From Holosporaceae bacterium (GTDB lineage: Bacteria > Pseudomonadota > Alphaproteobacteria > UBA3830): 53,251 nucleotides of DNA. The stretch covers positions 1 through 53,251 of the forward strand of contig JAITRU010000039.1 of assembly GCA_031288225.1 (NCBI GenBank). Reading direction: 5' to 3'. The notes under the pieces are model-generated. The model made no database searches, was not told where the DNA came from, and saw nothing but the letters and a program-made list of their open reading frames with translations. The first letter of the stretch is position 1; each line of letters starts with the position of its first letter. Both the position numbers and the translations under genes were made by a program. Positions 11,057 to 20,894 of this stretch are shown here, piece after piece.

Positions 11057-11758
11057 CTATAGTAAAATTTGCTTCTGAATTTCAAAAATTTGATTGATGC
11101 CAGCCCTAGCCATATTAATCATATCCAGCAGTTGCTGTTCCTGAAAAACATTCCGCTCACCGGTTGCTTGTATTTCCACAAGATTTCCTGTATCAATCAT
11201 GACAAAATTAGCATCCACATCTGCCCGCGAATCTTCTATATAATCCAGGTCCAACAGAATTTCTTCATCGATTACACCGCAGGAAATACCTCCAATGAGG
11301 TGAATGAATGGATTCCGCTTCAGTTTCATGCTTTTTATGGCCAATCCCATCGCTATACAAGCTCCGCAGATGGATGCAGTTCTGGTTCCCCCGTCTGCCT
11401 GTATAACATCACAGTCGACTCTAATTTGCCGTTCTCCAAGAATTTCCAAATCCACCGCGGATCTCAAGGATCGACCTATCATCCGCTGCACCTCATGTGT
11501 TCTGCCGGATTGACGACCACTGATGGATTCTCTTTCGGTCCTGACGTTAGTAGAACGTGGCAGTAGCGCGTATTCCGCTGTTATCCAGCCTCTTCCGGTG
11601 CCACGTAGAAACATTGGAACGCGGTCTTCGAAGGTAGCAACACATAATACTTTCGTATTACCAAAAGAAATGAGGCAACTACCTTCGGCATGGCATATAT
11701 AATTTGGAACAACCTCGATTTTTCTTAGTTCATCATTATTTCTTCCCGAGATACGCAT
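11057..11758 (-). CDS. rph: Ribonuclease PH
   Basis: MRISGRNNDELRKIEV N-terminus, GRSLRSAVDLEILGERQIRVDCDVIQADGGTRTASI core; ORF track extends to 11920. Confidence 0.93.
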   Translation of the reverse strand: MRISGRNNDELRKIEVVPNYICHAEGSCLISFGNTKVLCVATFEDRVPMFLRGTGRGWITAEYALLPRSTNVRTERESISGRQSGRTHEVQRMIGRSLRSAVDLEILGERQIRVDCDVIQADGGTRTASICGACIAMGLAIKSMKLKRNPFIHLIGGISCGVIDEEILLDLDYIEDSRADVDANFVMIDTGNLVEIQATGERNVFQEQQLLDMINMARAGINQIFEIQKQILL

Positions 11759-12065
11759 TTTTCCTCCATTTCCTACCACCGAGTGGTCAAAAACATTGCG
11801 GCATTTCACACATATAACAGCAAAATTTCCCTGAAATGCATAGGAGATCTTAGCGATAAAAGATTCCAATTGCAATCTAATGTATTTTGAAGCTGAGCCA
11901 ACCTTTGACAGGCTCATCATACAACTAAACTACCTAAAATCGCTTTGGCTGAGTAAAAGCGAAATAAAAAATATGGTCACTCAGCATATGATGAAAGATG
12001 TCTCCCATAAATTAAATTTTAACATACACATCCGATAATTTGTATGACAATGAATTGGTGGGTAG

Positions 12066-13316
12066 ATGGAAGAAGATTCAACTTTAGAAACTGAAGCAAT
12101 TGTTTCTCAAAAACCAGCGAAACTGCTGATTGTAGATGACAACGAAAATGCCAGAAATCTGCTCAAGAGAAGGTTAGCAGTCTACGGCTATGAGGTAATG
12201 CCATCCAGCAACGAAGAGCAAGCAATGTCTATTTTGGCAGATAGTTCCGTGGATGCTATCTTCATGAATATGTTTTTAAATGGTATCAGCAGCTATGATT
12301 TTCTTTTGAAACTTAAGGCAAACAGCGCTCATAAAAATATCCCCGTCATCATGATATCCAGCGATGATGACGTGGAATTAGTGGTACGTTGCATAGAGGC
12401 AGGAGCCGAAGATTACATGGTCAAGCCTCTGAATCAGACGATTTTGAAGGCAAGATTGTCCAATTGCATCGCGAAAAAAGAAGCTCATGATAAGGAAATT
12501 GCCTATCTCGCCAAGATAGATCTTGGACAAAAACAAATAGTAGCACAGGAAAAAATGGCCTCCATCGGAGTATTGGTCAGCTCTATTTCCCAGGAATTAA
12601 AAAATCCACTCAATTTTATCATAAATTTCTCGGAGGTCAGTTCTGAAATATGCGATGAACTTATTAAAAACATTGAAATAGCCAAGGACAAAATTAGCAG
12701 TGATGTATATGAATACCTGCTTGGATCGATGAATAAATTTGGTTCGAATGTAAAAAAAATCTCGGAGTATGGGAAAAATGCCGATAATATACTAAGATTC
12801 ATGCTGACTCAATCCAATACATCGGATGGAAAAAAGCATCCGGGAAATATTAACAAAGTCATTGCGCAAACCATAACTATGCTTATATCCTCATACAAAG
12901 CAAACGGCATCACTAATCTTCCACAAGTTACCACAACCTTTGACAATGCCATCCCCCACATCAATCTTTCGATCCCGTCCCTTAGCAAAGCTATATACAA
13001 TATCCTCGACAATGCGATATATTCCATCGGCAAAAAGTTCGATAACCCATCTGATGCTAAGATAGCCATAACAACCGAAAACCTCTTTAGTACAGTGGAA
13101 ATAATCATACATGATGATGGAAATGGAATAAAAGCTGACATCATTGATAAAATATTTAATCCATTTTTTACCACCAAGCCGGAGGGAACTGGGCCTGGTC
13201 TAGGATTATCTACAGCCAAAGAGGTGATCGAAGATCACGACGGACAAATATCCGTCAATTCCATTGAGACAAAATTTGCGGAATTTCGAATTATCATCAC
13301 CAAGCCAACCGCTTAA
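12066..13316 (+). CDS. REC-histidine kinase-like fusion lacking canonical phosphoacceptors
   Basis: REC domain KLLIVDDNENAR...FMNMF; HisKA-like SISQELKNPLNF; intact N, G1, F and G2 ATPase boxes. Confidence 0.85.
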   Translation: MEEDSTLETEAIVSQKPAKLLIVDDNENARNLLKRRLAVYGYEVMPSSNEEQAMSILADSSVDAIFMNMFLNGISSYDFLLKLKANSAHKNIPVIMISSDDDVELVVRCIEAGAEDYMVKPLNQTILKARLSNCIAKKEAHDKEIAYLAKIDLGQKQIVAQEKMASIGVLVSSISQELKNPLNFIINFSEVSSEICDELIKNIEIAKDKISSDVYEYLLGSMNKFGSNVKKISEYGKNADNILRFMLTQSNTSDGKKHPGNINKVIAQTITMLISSYKANGITNLPQVTTTFDNAIPHINLSIPSLSKAIYNILDNAIYSIGKKFDNPSDAKIAITTENLFSTVEIIIHDDGNGIKADIIDKIFNPFFTTKPEGTGPGLGLSTAKEVIEDHDGQISVNSIETKFAEFRIIITKPTA

Positions 13317-13454
13317 CAATTAGAATCGCACATATCAGGAAGTACAAAATCGGCGATACACCTACCCCAGAAACGCGATCCGCTCCGGCTTCGTTATATA
13401 TCCTTACCTTTGGCTGCTTAATTCGCAATAGTCTCAAATGCGAAAAAAATTGAG

Positions 13455-13485
13455 AAGTACTTTCAAACCATGTTGTGTATAATAT
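13455..13485. repeat. Degenerate family 2 TIR in the radA upstream region
   Basis: gtactttcaaaccatgttgtgtataat versus gcactttcaaagcaggttatgtata. Confidence 0.4.
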
Positions 13486-13522
13486 CTACTGTGAAATGAT
13501 TACGGAAGAGGATCACTGCGGT

Positions 13523-14887
13523 ATGTCCAAAAGTAATGATAAGTCGTACCACTGCAGCGAATGTGGAGCAAAATATCCAAAATGGCTCGGACGCTGCGAG
13601 GATTGCGGCCAATGGAATTCCATTAGCGAAGACATAAAAATCGGCGGCACATCCATCTCTGGAACGAAATCCATTGAGTTTAAAACAATTTCCAGCGGCC
13701 CAATCGAAATAGAACGAAAATTCAGTGGTATTGACGAATTTGATCGGGTTTTGGGAGGTGGAATGGTTCCAGGGTCGGTGATCCTCATTGGAGGAGATCC
13801 TGGCATCGGCAAATCTACTTTGCTGTTACAGGTTCTGTCTGCTTTGTCCCAGGATTACGAATGTGTTTATATTTCCGGCGAAGAGTCTTCGGAGCAGATA
13901 TTTTTGCGAGCAGCACGGTTGGAAGTTAATGATTCAGATATTCAATTGGCCTGTGAAATCAACGTTGATATTATGTTAAAATCCATGCATGGACGCAGTG
14001 TAGATTTTTTGGTAGTTGATTCGGTACAAACACTGCAGACGTCATCGGTGGAATCAATTCCTGGTACCATTACGCAGGTGCGTGCCAGCACTTGTGAGTT
14101 GATAAATTTTGCAAAAACAACGGGAGCAACAGTCTTTTTGGTGGGACATGTTACCAAGGATGGAGCCATAGCCGGCCCCAAAACACTGGAACATATGGTG
14201 GACACGGTACTATATTTTGAAGGAGAAAGGGGTAATTCCTACCGCATTTTGCGATGCGTAAAAAACAGATACGGTCCCTGCGATGAGCTGGGAATTTTCG
14301 AAATGCAGCAGCAGGGATTGATGAGCGTGAGTAATCCATCTGTTCTGTTCATGACCCAAAGAGATTATGATGTAGCCGGAACTACAGTTTTTTCCGGTAT
14401 CGAAGGAACTCGACCGCTACTGGTTGAAGTGCAAGCACTTGTATCAAGAAGCTACTTTACATCGCCGCGCAGAACCGTAGTTGGGTGGGATATCAACCGG
14501 TTATTCACCATATTGGCAGTAATTGAATCGAAGTGCAGAATATCATTTTCGGACAAAGATGTGTATCTTAGCATTGCCGGTGGATTGAGGATTTCTGAGC
14601 CAGCTGGAGACCTTGCCGTTGCCGTCAGTCTATTGTCGGCAAAAAGCAACTGCGTTGTGAATCGTGAGATTTGCGCATTTGGAGAAATAGGACTAACCGG
14701 AGAGATTCGCTCCGTTTCGCGCTGCACGGAGCGGATAAAGGAAGCTGAAAAGTTAGGATTTAAAAGCATTATACTGCCATTTTCCTCTCAGCTGCCTAAA
14801 TCACCGCAGGTACAACTGATTACCGTAAAAACTTTGCCACAAGTTGCAGCGATTTTAGGTTTAGATGGAACAAAGAGAATGCCATGA
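13523..14887 (+). CDS. radA: DNA repair protein RadA
   Basis: CSECGAKYPKWLGRCEDCGQWNS zinc finger, GGDPGIGKST Walker A, KNRYGPCDELGIFEM. Confidence 0.95.
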   Translation: MSKSNDKSYHCSECGAKYPKWLGRCEDCGQWNSISEDIKIGGTSISGTKSIEFKTISSGPIEIERKFSGIDEFDRVLGGGMVPGSVILIGGDPGIGKSTLLLQVLSALSQDYECVYISGEESSEQIFLRAARLEVNDSDIQLACEINVDIMLKSMHGRSVDFLVVDSVQTLQTSSVESIPGTITQVRASTCELINFAKTTGATVFLVGHVTKDGAIAGPKTLEHMVDTVLYFEGERGNSYRILRCVKNRYGPCDELGIFEMQQQGLMSVSNPSVLFMTQRDYDVAGTTVFSGIEGTRPLLVEVQALVSRSYFTSPRRTVVGWDINRLFTILAVIESKCRISFSDKDVYLSIAGGLRISEPAGDLAVAVSLLSAKSNCVVNREICAFGEIGLTGEIRSVSRCTERIKEAEKLGFKSIILPFSSQLPKSPQVQLITVKTLPQVAAILGLDGTKRMP

Positions 14888-15591
14888 ATAATATTTCATT
14901 TTTTAATTGGTTGGACTATGTCTATATAGCAATTATGCTAATTTCCACAATTCTTGGCTTCAGGAAAGGATTTACGCGGGTTTTTTTGAGCACCTGCGCG
15001 CTGTTTGGAGCCGGATTTTTAGGTGCTTTCCTGACACCATACATGAAAACTTTCATGCTCAACTACATCATGGATGAATACTTGGCCAGCACCATCGCAG
15101 CATTTTCATCCTATCTGGTTGGGTTAATTGGCCTATTCGTTTGCATTGCATATATTTCTAACTGTATACACAAGACTTTTTTGTCAGATCTGGACAAATC
15201 AGCAGGAGCATTGGTGGGCCTCATTCGCGGACTAGCCATTCCCTTTGGCGTATGCCTTATGATGTCCATTGTTGGCGTAAAAAGTCACCAGTACGACACC
15301 ATCAGCAATTCACGCATATCCACCATCATGTCCAACGCCATTAAAAATCTGATGCCATCGCTTAGCAAAGCCATGCCAACTCACAAAATCAAATTCATAT
15401 ATGAAAAGCTTAGGCATGTGGAAGGCAGCACGGATATGAATATTTCATCGCAGCAATCGGTAAAGGACAAGAAAGAGCGCAGGCAGTCTACCATATTTCA
15501 AAAACTAACGACGGTAGTTAGCAAACCATCAGCCAGCAGACATGGACAAGCATTAACGTTCCAAAAGCAAAAAACGGCGAAGACCAAGTAA
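14884..15591 (+). CDS. cvpA: CvpA family protein
   Basis: Four-TM N-terminus with FRKGFTRVFLS; downstream of radA as in other alphaproteobacteria. Confidence 0.8.
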   Translation: MNNISFFNWLDYVYIAIMLISTILGFRKGFTRVFLSTCALFGAGFLGAFLTPYMKTFMLNYIMDEYLASTIAAFSSYLVGLIGLFVCIAYISNCIHKTFLSDLDKSAGALVGLIRGLAIPFGVCLMMSIVGVKSHQYDTISNSRISTIMSNAIKNLMPSLSKAMPTHKIKFIYEKLRHVEGSTDMNISSQQSVKDKKERRQSTIFQKLTTVVSKPSASRHGQALTFQKQKTAKTK

Positions 15592-15714
15592 AAAACGTTA
15601 CAAACTATCCAAACACATTCCACAATTTTGTTACTCCGCGACGATTTCCATCTGGATACTCGGCGATGGGGATTGATCTCGTATGTAGTGGACCAGAAAA
15701 CCTTATATCATCTA

Positions 15715-15743
15715 TTGACAAAATGCTTTTTATGTAGTATTAT
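15715..15743 (+). promoter_or_regulatory. Sigma-70 promoter TTGACA-N17-TATTAT
   Basis: Exact -35 consensus, 17 bp spacer, near-consensus -10. Confidence 0.55.
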
Positions 15744-16031
15744 GGCATCGATGCTGCTTAAACTGGTCGTCTTGGGTTCACTGCGAGTGGGTTTTGGCGT
15801 TGGTTTGTGCTGTTGTTGTTTTTTCTTGTACCAGAACACCGTGTTTCTGTATGTTTTTTCTCGTTTGCGTCTGCATATTTGTCAGCAATTGGTGGATATA
15901 ATATTTAGCAAAAAAACATGGATTACCTCTCCAGGGATAGGCGACATCGGGCAGAATCTCTAAATTTCCAGAAAAGCTGTAAATTTCAATCGACATTGCT
16001 GACAATTTGCTGCCACCTAAAAAAAAATATA

Positions 16032-16059
16032 TTGACAACGCTTTTTTGCCCATTATAAT
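16032..16059 (+). promoter_or_regulatory. Sigma-70 promoter TTGACA-N16-TATAAT
   Basis: Exact -35 and -10 consensus, about 80 nt upstream of the secreted-protein start. Confidence 0.65.
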
Positions 16060-16139
16060 ACATCATAGATTTGGAACGTAAAAAAAACTGAATTTGTTGA
16101 TAGTAACGTGATGTATATTTTTTATAAATGGAGATTAAC

Positions 16140-16805
16140 ATGAAAAAAAATATGTTTGGAGCACTGGCGTCGCTTTGTCTATGCATGGTTTTTGGTAAAA
16201 CAGATGGCATGAATCTTTCTTACGATGGATTGTACGGTGGTAATACCATGCATGAACTTCGGATTACTCCACCAGTTGAATTTGAACTTACTCCGTATAA
16301 GTACAGTCTTCCCAACCAAGAAGAATACAAAAATGAACAATCAGCGATCATTCAATATATTACTAAGAAACCTGATATGCAGCTACTAGAAATGATTAAT
16401 ATTTTGAACGCGTTTTGTTTTTATCCAAGCGCTATATGTGATTGTATGGCTAAACACTTAAAATCAAGAGATGATAATATCAAACATTTTCATGATCTTA
16501 TTGGGTACTTGCGAAAAAGTAAAGACCTGCTAGTCTCGCAAAAAATTGATAAATATCAATACTACCCATTCAAAGAAATCATTTTGAAAATGATTACATT
16601 TTTTGTGAACAGTGAATTGATTGGAAAACGTGATTATGATGTAGGATACCGCTTTTCTTGCATGCTATCAAAAGAAGAAATAGAAACTCTACTGGATAAT
16701 GAGAACTTATTAGATCGTGCCTCTTCAATATCATTCCGACGTGGTCTAGAGAATATTTCTACATCACAGACTGTAACGCGCTTAACAAGCCCTGATGATC
16801 TATAA
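16140..16805 (+). CDS. Predicted secreted protein of unknown function
   Basis: Signal peptide MKKNMFGALASLCLCMVFGKTDG; strong promoter upstream; stop codon overlaps a MITE end. Confidence 0.65.
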   Translation: MKKNMFGALASLCLCMVFGKTDGMNLSYDGLYGGNTMHELRITPPVEFELTPYKYSLPNQEEYKNEQSAIIQYITKKPDMQLLEMINILNAFCFYPSAICDCMAKHLKSRDDNIKHFHDLIGYLRKSKDLLVSQKIDKYQYYPFKEIILKMITFFVNSELIGKRDYDVGYRFSCMLSKEEIETLLDNENLLDRASSISFRRGLENISTSQTVTRLTSPDDL

Positions 16806-16897
16806 TACCAGATCTCGTTGCAAATTATCCAAAACATGCTTTGCATAGCCTGCAAATCAAGGATGTCATTTGGATACCAGACATGGGATTTGGTATA
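16804..16897. repeat. MITE-like repeat family 1B, copy 1
   Basis: About 91 bp, one mismatch to copy at 28519-28609; TIR TACCAGATC...GATTTGGTA. Confidence 0.85.
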
Positions 16898-16911
16898 ATA
16901 TGTGTGAAGCA

Positions 16912-17850
16912 TCACCTTCGGCGAAATGCCATAGCAACATAGAGTGTACTGGGAATGAGTATCATGGCACCTACCGTGACGTTGATGCCAGGAATTTCCG
17001 AAAAGAATATGTATCCAGCAATGCTGGAGATAAAAAATTCAATGTATCGGTAAGGAGCAAGAACGGAAAGATTTGTAGCATCAAATGCTTTCATTAAAAA
17101 GTATTGTATTAAATTTGCAAACAAACCCAGCAGCGATAGCAGAAATAGTTCACGCATGCTGGGTGTCTGCCACACCATTGTTGCCGGAACCAGTGTAAGG
17201 ATACTGGCCACAATGGCAAAGTAGAGCAGCATGGTCACGCTGTTTTCGCTGGTAACTATCATTCTTTTTATCATGATATCCTGAATTGCAAACAAAAATG
17301 CCGATATACATGGCACAAGATAAATCCATTTGAAGGATAGTGTGTTTAAATCAGAATCGTGGCATACAAGGAAGACAAGTCCAACAAATCCAAACAATGT
17401 TGCGGCCCATCGAGCTACCGTTACTCGTTCCTGCAAAAAAAATATCGACAAGATCATAGTAAATAGTGGAATAGTCCACATGATAGTCACAACTTCTACC
17501 AGAGATATCTTACTAAGAGCATATGTATATAGATAAAAACTTATTACTCCCAGTATACCACGGATAAAATTAAATTTGAGATTGACCGTTTCAAATACTT
17601 TTGCCTTCATCTTGAACATAAACGGGATCAAGGTAACGAAACTGAAAAAAAATCTGAAAAAAATGATTTGCAGTGAATCCAATCGCTGTCCCATAAGTTT
17701 GGCGATGGCATCATTGGCAGAGCTAATCAGCATCGTCAGCAGCAAAAATGACACGCCGCGGCAACGGTCAGTGTGGTTGTGATTTCCGCAAAAACTTGAC
17801 ACGATTTTTTCCTTTCTTTTTTGATGCGGAAGGCGCATTGGCTCAGCCAA
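16912..17850 (-). CDS. EamA/DMT family transporter
   Basis: Ten-TM pattern with two EamA repeats. Confidence 0.85.
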   Translation of the reverse strand: MAEPMRLPHQKRKEKIVSSFCGNHNHTDRCRGVSFLLLTMLISSANDAIAKLMGQRLDSLQIIFFRFFFSFVTLIPFMFKMKAKVFETVNLKFNFIRGILGVISFYLYTYALSKISLVEVVTIMWTIPLFTMILSIFFLQERVTVARWAATLFGFVGLVFLVCHDSDLNTLSFKWIYLVPCISAFLFAIQDIMIKRMIVTSENSVTMLLYFAIVASILTLVPATMVWQTPSMRELFLLSLLGLFANLIQYFLMKAFDATNLSVLAPYRYIEFFISSIAGYIFFSEIPGINVTVGAMILIPSTLYVAMAFRRR

Positions 17851-17909
17851 AAGTCATTACAGTTCGCGATTAACATACCACAACAATTAACAACAGGAGA
17901 GGATAGTAT

Positions 17910-19772
17910 ATGAAATTATTATTCGATTGGAGTGATTCTTTTTTTGAAACCAAGGAATCATGGCATGGAGACGAAAATATGATTTCGCTGAAAATTAGCC
18001 AATACGAAGGTAGTTTTGCTTCTGCAAAAGTACTGATTTGCGCTCAAAATTCCGAAAAATTACTACAAAAACAATACGCGCAAATAGGGGTGCAACGGGA
18101 CGAGGATAATCCACGCATTGATTTGCTCTTTTCCGGTAGATTGGTTGCATTTCCCGTCGGGTTTTCAGACGGTGTAATACAACTGGAACTAATAGCTGAG
18201 CCGGAAAATTACCGGCAGCAGCTGAAGACCTTCATCGACAATAATCTACAACAATATCAGCAAATTGATATGCATACCACTCACGGGCACCACATTCCCT
18301 TTGACGACTTGTTCTTCTCCCAAAAGGATCTGAGCAATCCAACAATTTTTTTAGAAAATGATGTAAAAATGTTTCACTGGTCTATGCGAACCGGACTGTT
18401 GTCCTTGTCTAACATAGCCCATGGAGAGCAAAAGATCACCATCAGCGGTGACCAAATCCTGCAAGATTCCCTGAAAGTGAGGTTGGCACGCGAACCCTAC
18501 AAAAACGTGAATGTTGTACTGGAGGCCAGCTGGATCCAGCGGATCTATGGCTATGTTGATTTGTATCCAATAATTGCATCAAATTTTAAAACCGGCTATA
18601 TCAATTCATTCACTAACATAAAAGCGGGATTAGAAAAACTCTGTAGCTTTCCTTCCCGTAGCTCCTATCACCTCATTCATTGTAGGGTAAATGAGATGAC
18701 TCCACCGCATACCGCTACCTATGTGCAAAAATGTCCTGCCGTTTCCCAGGAATTTTTAATCGACGATGGAAACGATGGACCAAAGTCAGGAATAGCCACA
18801 TCAACATCTTCCCGATCACCATCGGCAACATCGCCTTCATCTTCTTCTTCATCATCATCGTTGTCCGGAGGTAGGAAAAGAGTGCAATTTCGCCGCTTTT
18901 ATTTTCACGGGAAAATGCTTATTGGATGGAATTATCAGCAGAAGCGCCATGAAACCGTTCGGGTAAAGATTACCAATGAACATGTGCAATGTGGTAGAGA
19001 AAAAACCTTGTATTTGCGATTGAATCGCATCCAATTGGCAAAGAGATATCCATTTTGGTACTGTCATATGCGCTATGAAATTGGCGCAAAGATAATCCGG
19101 AATGGATTTGTCTGGGAATGTACTCGATCGCATTTATCATTGGAACAATTTGAGGAAACCAAGTGGAAACTAAAGGAAAAAATTCCTGACGCGCTGCAGG
19201 ATGACGCTGCGAGTTCGTTTTTTGCAACCAATCGTGGGAAAAATGCCATAAAGTATGCAATACAGAAGGCCATTGCCCTGATAACCTACTCATCCAGGTA
19301 CATTGAGATTAATCTCAGTGTTGATGCAGGTACGTTTCTGTTTGCCACCATAAACGATCAGATAACCATTGTGGATAACAGATTTCAGGGAGGCAAAGTT
19401 TCTGGAAAAATTATCAAAACCAATTTGATAGCCAATGCCAATGGAAGAATCCTGAACATTTCCATTGCCTGTTGTCCATATGAACTTGCAGAAAATTATC
19501 TGACTTTGCTGAATGATTATGTAAATACTCTACAAATTGCACCGGAGGAAAACCTGCCTAGGGCCGAGGATATTGTAAGAAATGTCGAAGTCGTGAATTC
19601 TCCTGAGGAACAGGAAGATATGATGGCTCAGCTATCGGCAAAATCCATAAAGGAACTGGAAAATCAGCTGAAAGCTCATGGCACGAAAATTAAGGTTGCT
19701 CTGCATCCATTTAGTACAACCAGAGAAATTGCTGAGGAAATTGATTTGCCAGAATTTTCTCTTTCTCGGTGA
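17910..19772 (+). CDS. Phage-like structural protein (putative)
   Basis: Long ORF with RBS gaggatagtat, Ser-rich linker, linked to lysis-type genes; identity uncertain. Confidence 0.4.
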   Translation: MKLLFDWSDSFFETKESWHGDENMISLKISQYEGSFASAKVLICAQNSEKLLQKQYAQIGVQRDEDNPRIDLLFSGRLVAFPVGFSDGVIQLELIAEPENYRQQLKTFIDNNLQQYQQIDMHTTHGHHIPFDDLFFSQKDLSNPTIFLENDVKMFHWSMRTGLLSLSNIAHGEQKITISGDQILQDSLKVRLAREPYKNVNVVLEASWIQRIYGYVDLYPIIASNFKTGYINSFTNIKAGLEKLCSFPSRSSYHLIHCRVNEMTPPHTATYVQKCPAVSQEFLIDDGNDGPKSGIATSTSSRSPSATSPSSSSSSSSLSGGRKRVQFRRFYFHGKMLIGWNYQQKRHETVRVKITNEHVQCGREKTLYLRLNRIQLAKRYPFWYCHMRYEIGAKIIRNGFVWECTRSHLSLEQFEETKWKLKEKIPDALQDDAASSFFATNRGKNAIKYAIQKAIALITYSSRYIEINLSVDAGTFLFATINDQITIVDNRFQGGKVSGKIIKTNLIANANGRILNISIACCPYELAENYLTLLNDYVNTLQIAPEENLPRAEDIVRNVEVVNSPEEQEDMMAQLSAKSIKELENQLKAHGTKIKVALHPFSTTREIAEEIDLPEFSLSR

Positions 19773-19830
19773 GAAGCTAAAAAAATCAAGCAAAAATTAG
19801 TTGGCCAATTGTTTTTAAAAGGAGGAACGA

Positions 19831-20775
19831 ATGTCCATTGTAAGAGGTATCCGATTTTTATCGGATGGATATGTGCGGGATTTTTGCGATGTGCCAGACA
19901 CAGAGGAAAATATGGAAACCACCGTCACCCTGGAAACGCATGACGACGGCAGCATTTGTCCCATAAAACTGGTTGAGGAATGGCCGGCATCAATTATTCT
20001 GGATGCCAGTATGCACCCGATAAAAATCAAGCAGCAGGCGGTACTGGAGCGTTTTGAGGACAACGGCAGCTTAGGGAAAAACAGTATCTACAACAACCCA
20101 CGCATTGATTCATGCTCGACGTTCAAAAATAGTAGGTTGTTTTGTTCGAAACTCGTGGTTCTTTTTGAAAAAGCTGGAGAGTATTTCTGCAATGGAAGGA
20201 GTCAATTTTTTATGGGCGAATCCTTCAACGAATATTCACTGATTTTTGGTAATGGGACTCCGGTTTCCGCAACTTCTTCCAAAAACAACAACACTGTACT
20301 GTTCGAGAAAAAATTCCAGACTACTGAGTCCAGCAGCATTGTCGAAAAATATACACGGGGAACCAATAAATTTTTACAAACCGAAGGCGTATCAGGCCGA
20401 GCACAATATCGTTTCTATGCCTATGGAGGTCATTATGAATATGGTGCTCATCCCCAAAACATAGAATCCTGCGTTTTTCATTCCACATCCGAAGGTCATG
20501 CCTCCTGCATATATTTGTCAAAATTGAGTGGATTGAAAAAAATTGGCATCGATCCCGATAACAAAACAAATATGCTGAATGACGCCAAAGCAATTTTTAT
20601 GCATACATTTACACCGTCGCAAAAAATGACTCTCTATGAGGAAATAAAAAACAATGGCTGTAAAATGCAACTTAACAACAACTATTCTGCTAAAAGTTGT
20701 ACCTATGGCAGCAATGGTTTGCTCCACATTTCCAATACCAATTTAATGAGGATCAATTTTATTCCCATGGATTAG
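19831..20775 (+). CDS. Hypothetical protein in phage-like cassette
   Basis: RBS aaaaggaggaacg ATG; no recognised domain. Confidence 0.5.
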   Translation: MSIVRGIRFLSDGYVRDFCDVPDTEENMETTVTLETHDDGSICPIKLVEEWPASIILDASMHPIKIKQQAVLERFEDNGSLGKNSIYNNPRIDSCSTFKNSRLFCSKLVVLFEKAGEYFCNGRSQFFMGESFNEYSLIFGNGTPVSATSSKNNNTVLFEKKFQTTESSSIVEKYTRGTNKFLQTEGVSGRAQYRFYAYGGHYEYGAHPQNIESCVFHSTSEGHASCIYLSKLSGLKKIGIDPDNKTNMLNDAKAIFMHTFTPSQKMTLYEEIKNNGCKMQLNNNYSAKSCTYGSNGLLHISNTNLMRINFIPMD

Positions 20776-20894
20776 TGGAATCATAGAAAGGATATGATCC
20801 TGATCCACGGGGAAGCAAAAATATCCCCAAAAAATCACATTCATTAGCGATGTCCAAAAATTCTTCCAACAACCTTCTGAAAGGAACAGTACCA

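Noticed and set aside
15628-15963. 111-aa + strand ORF as a protein-coding gene
   Set aside because: No RBS or recognisable domain, odd composition, and a consensus promoter lies inside it.
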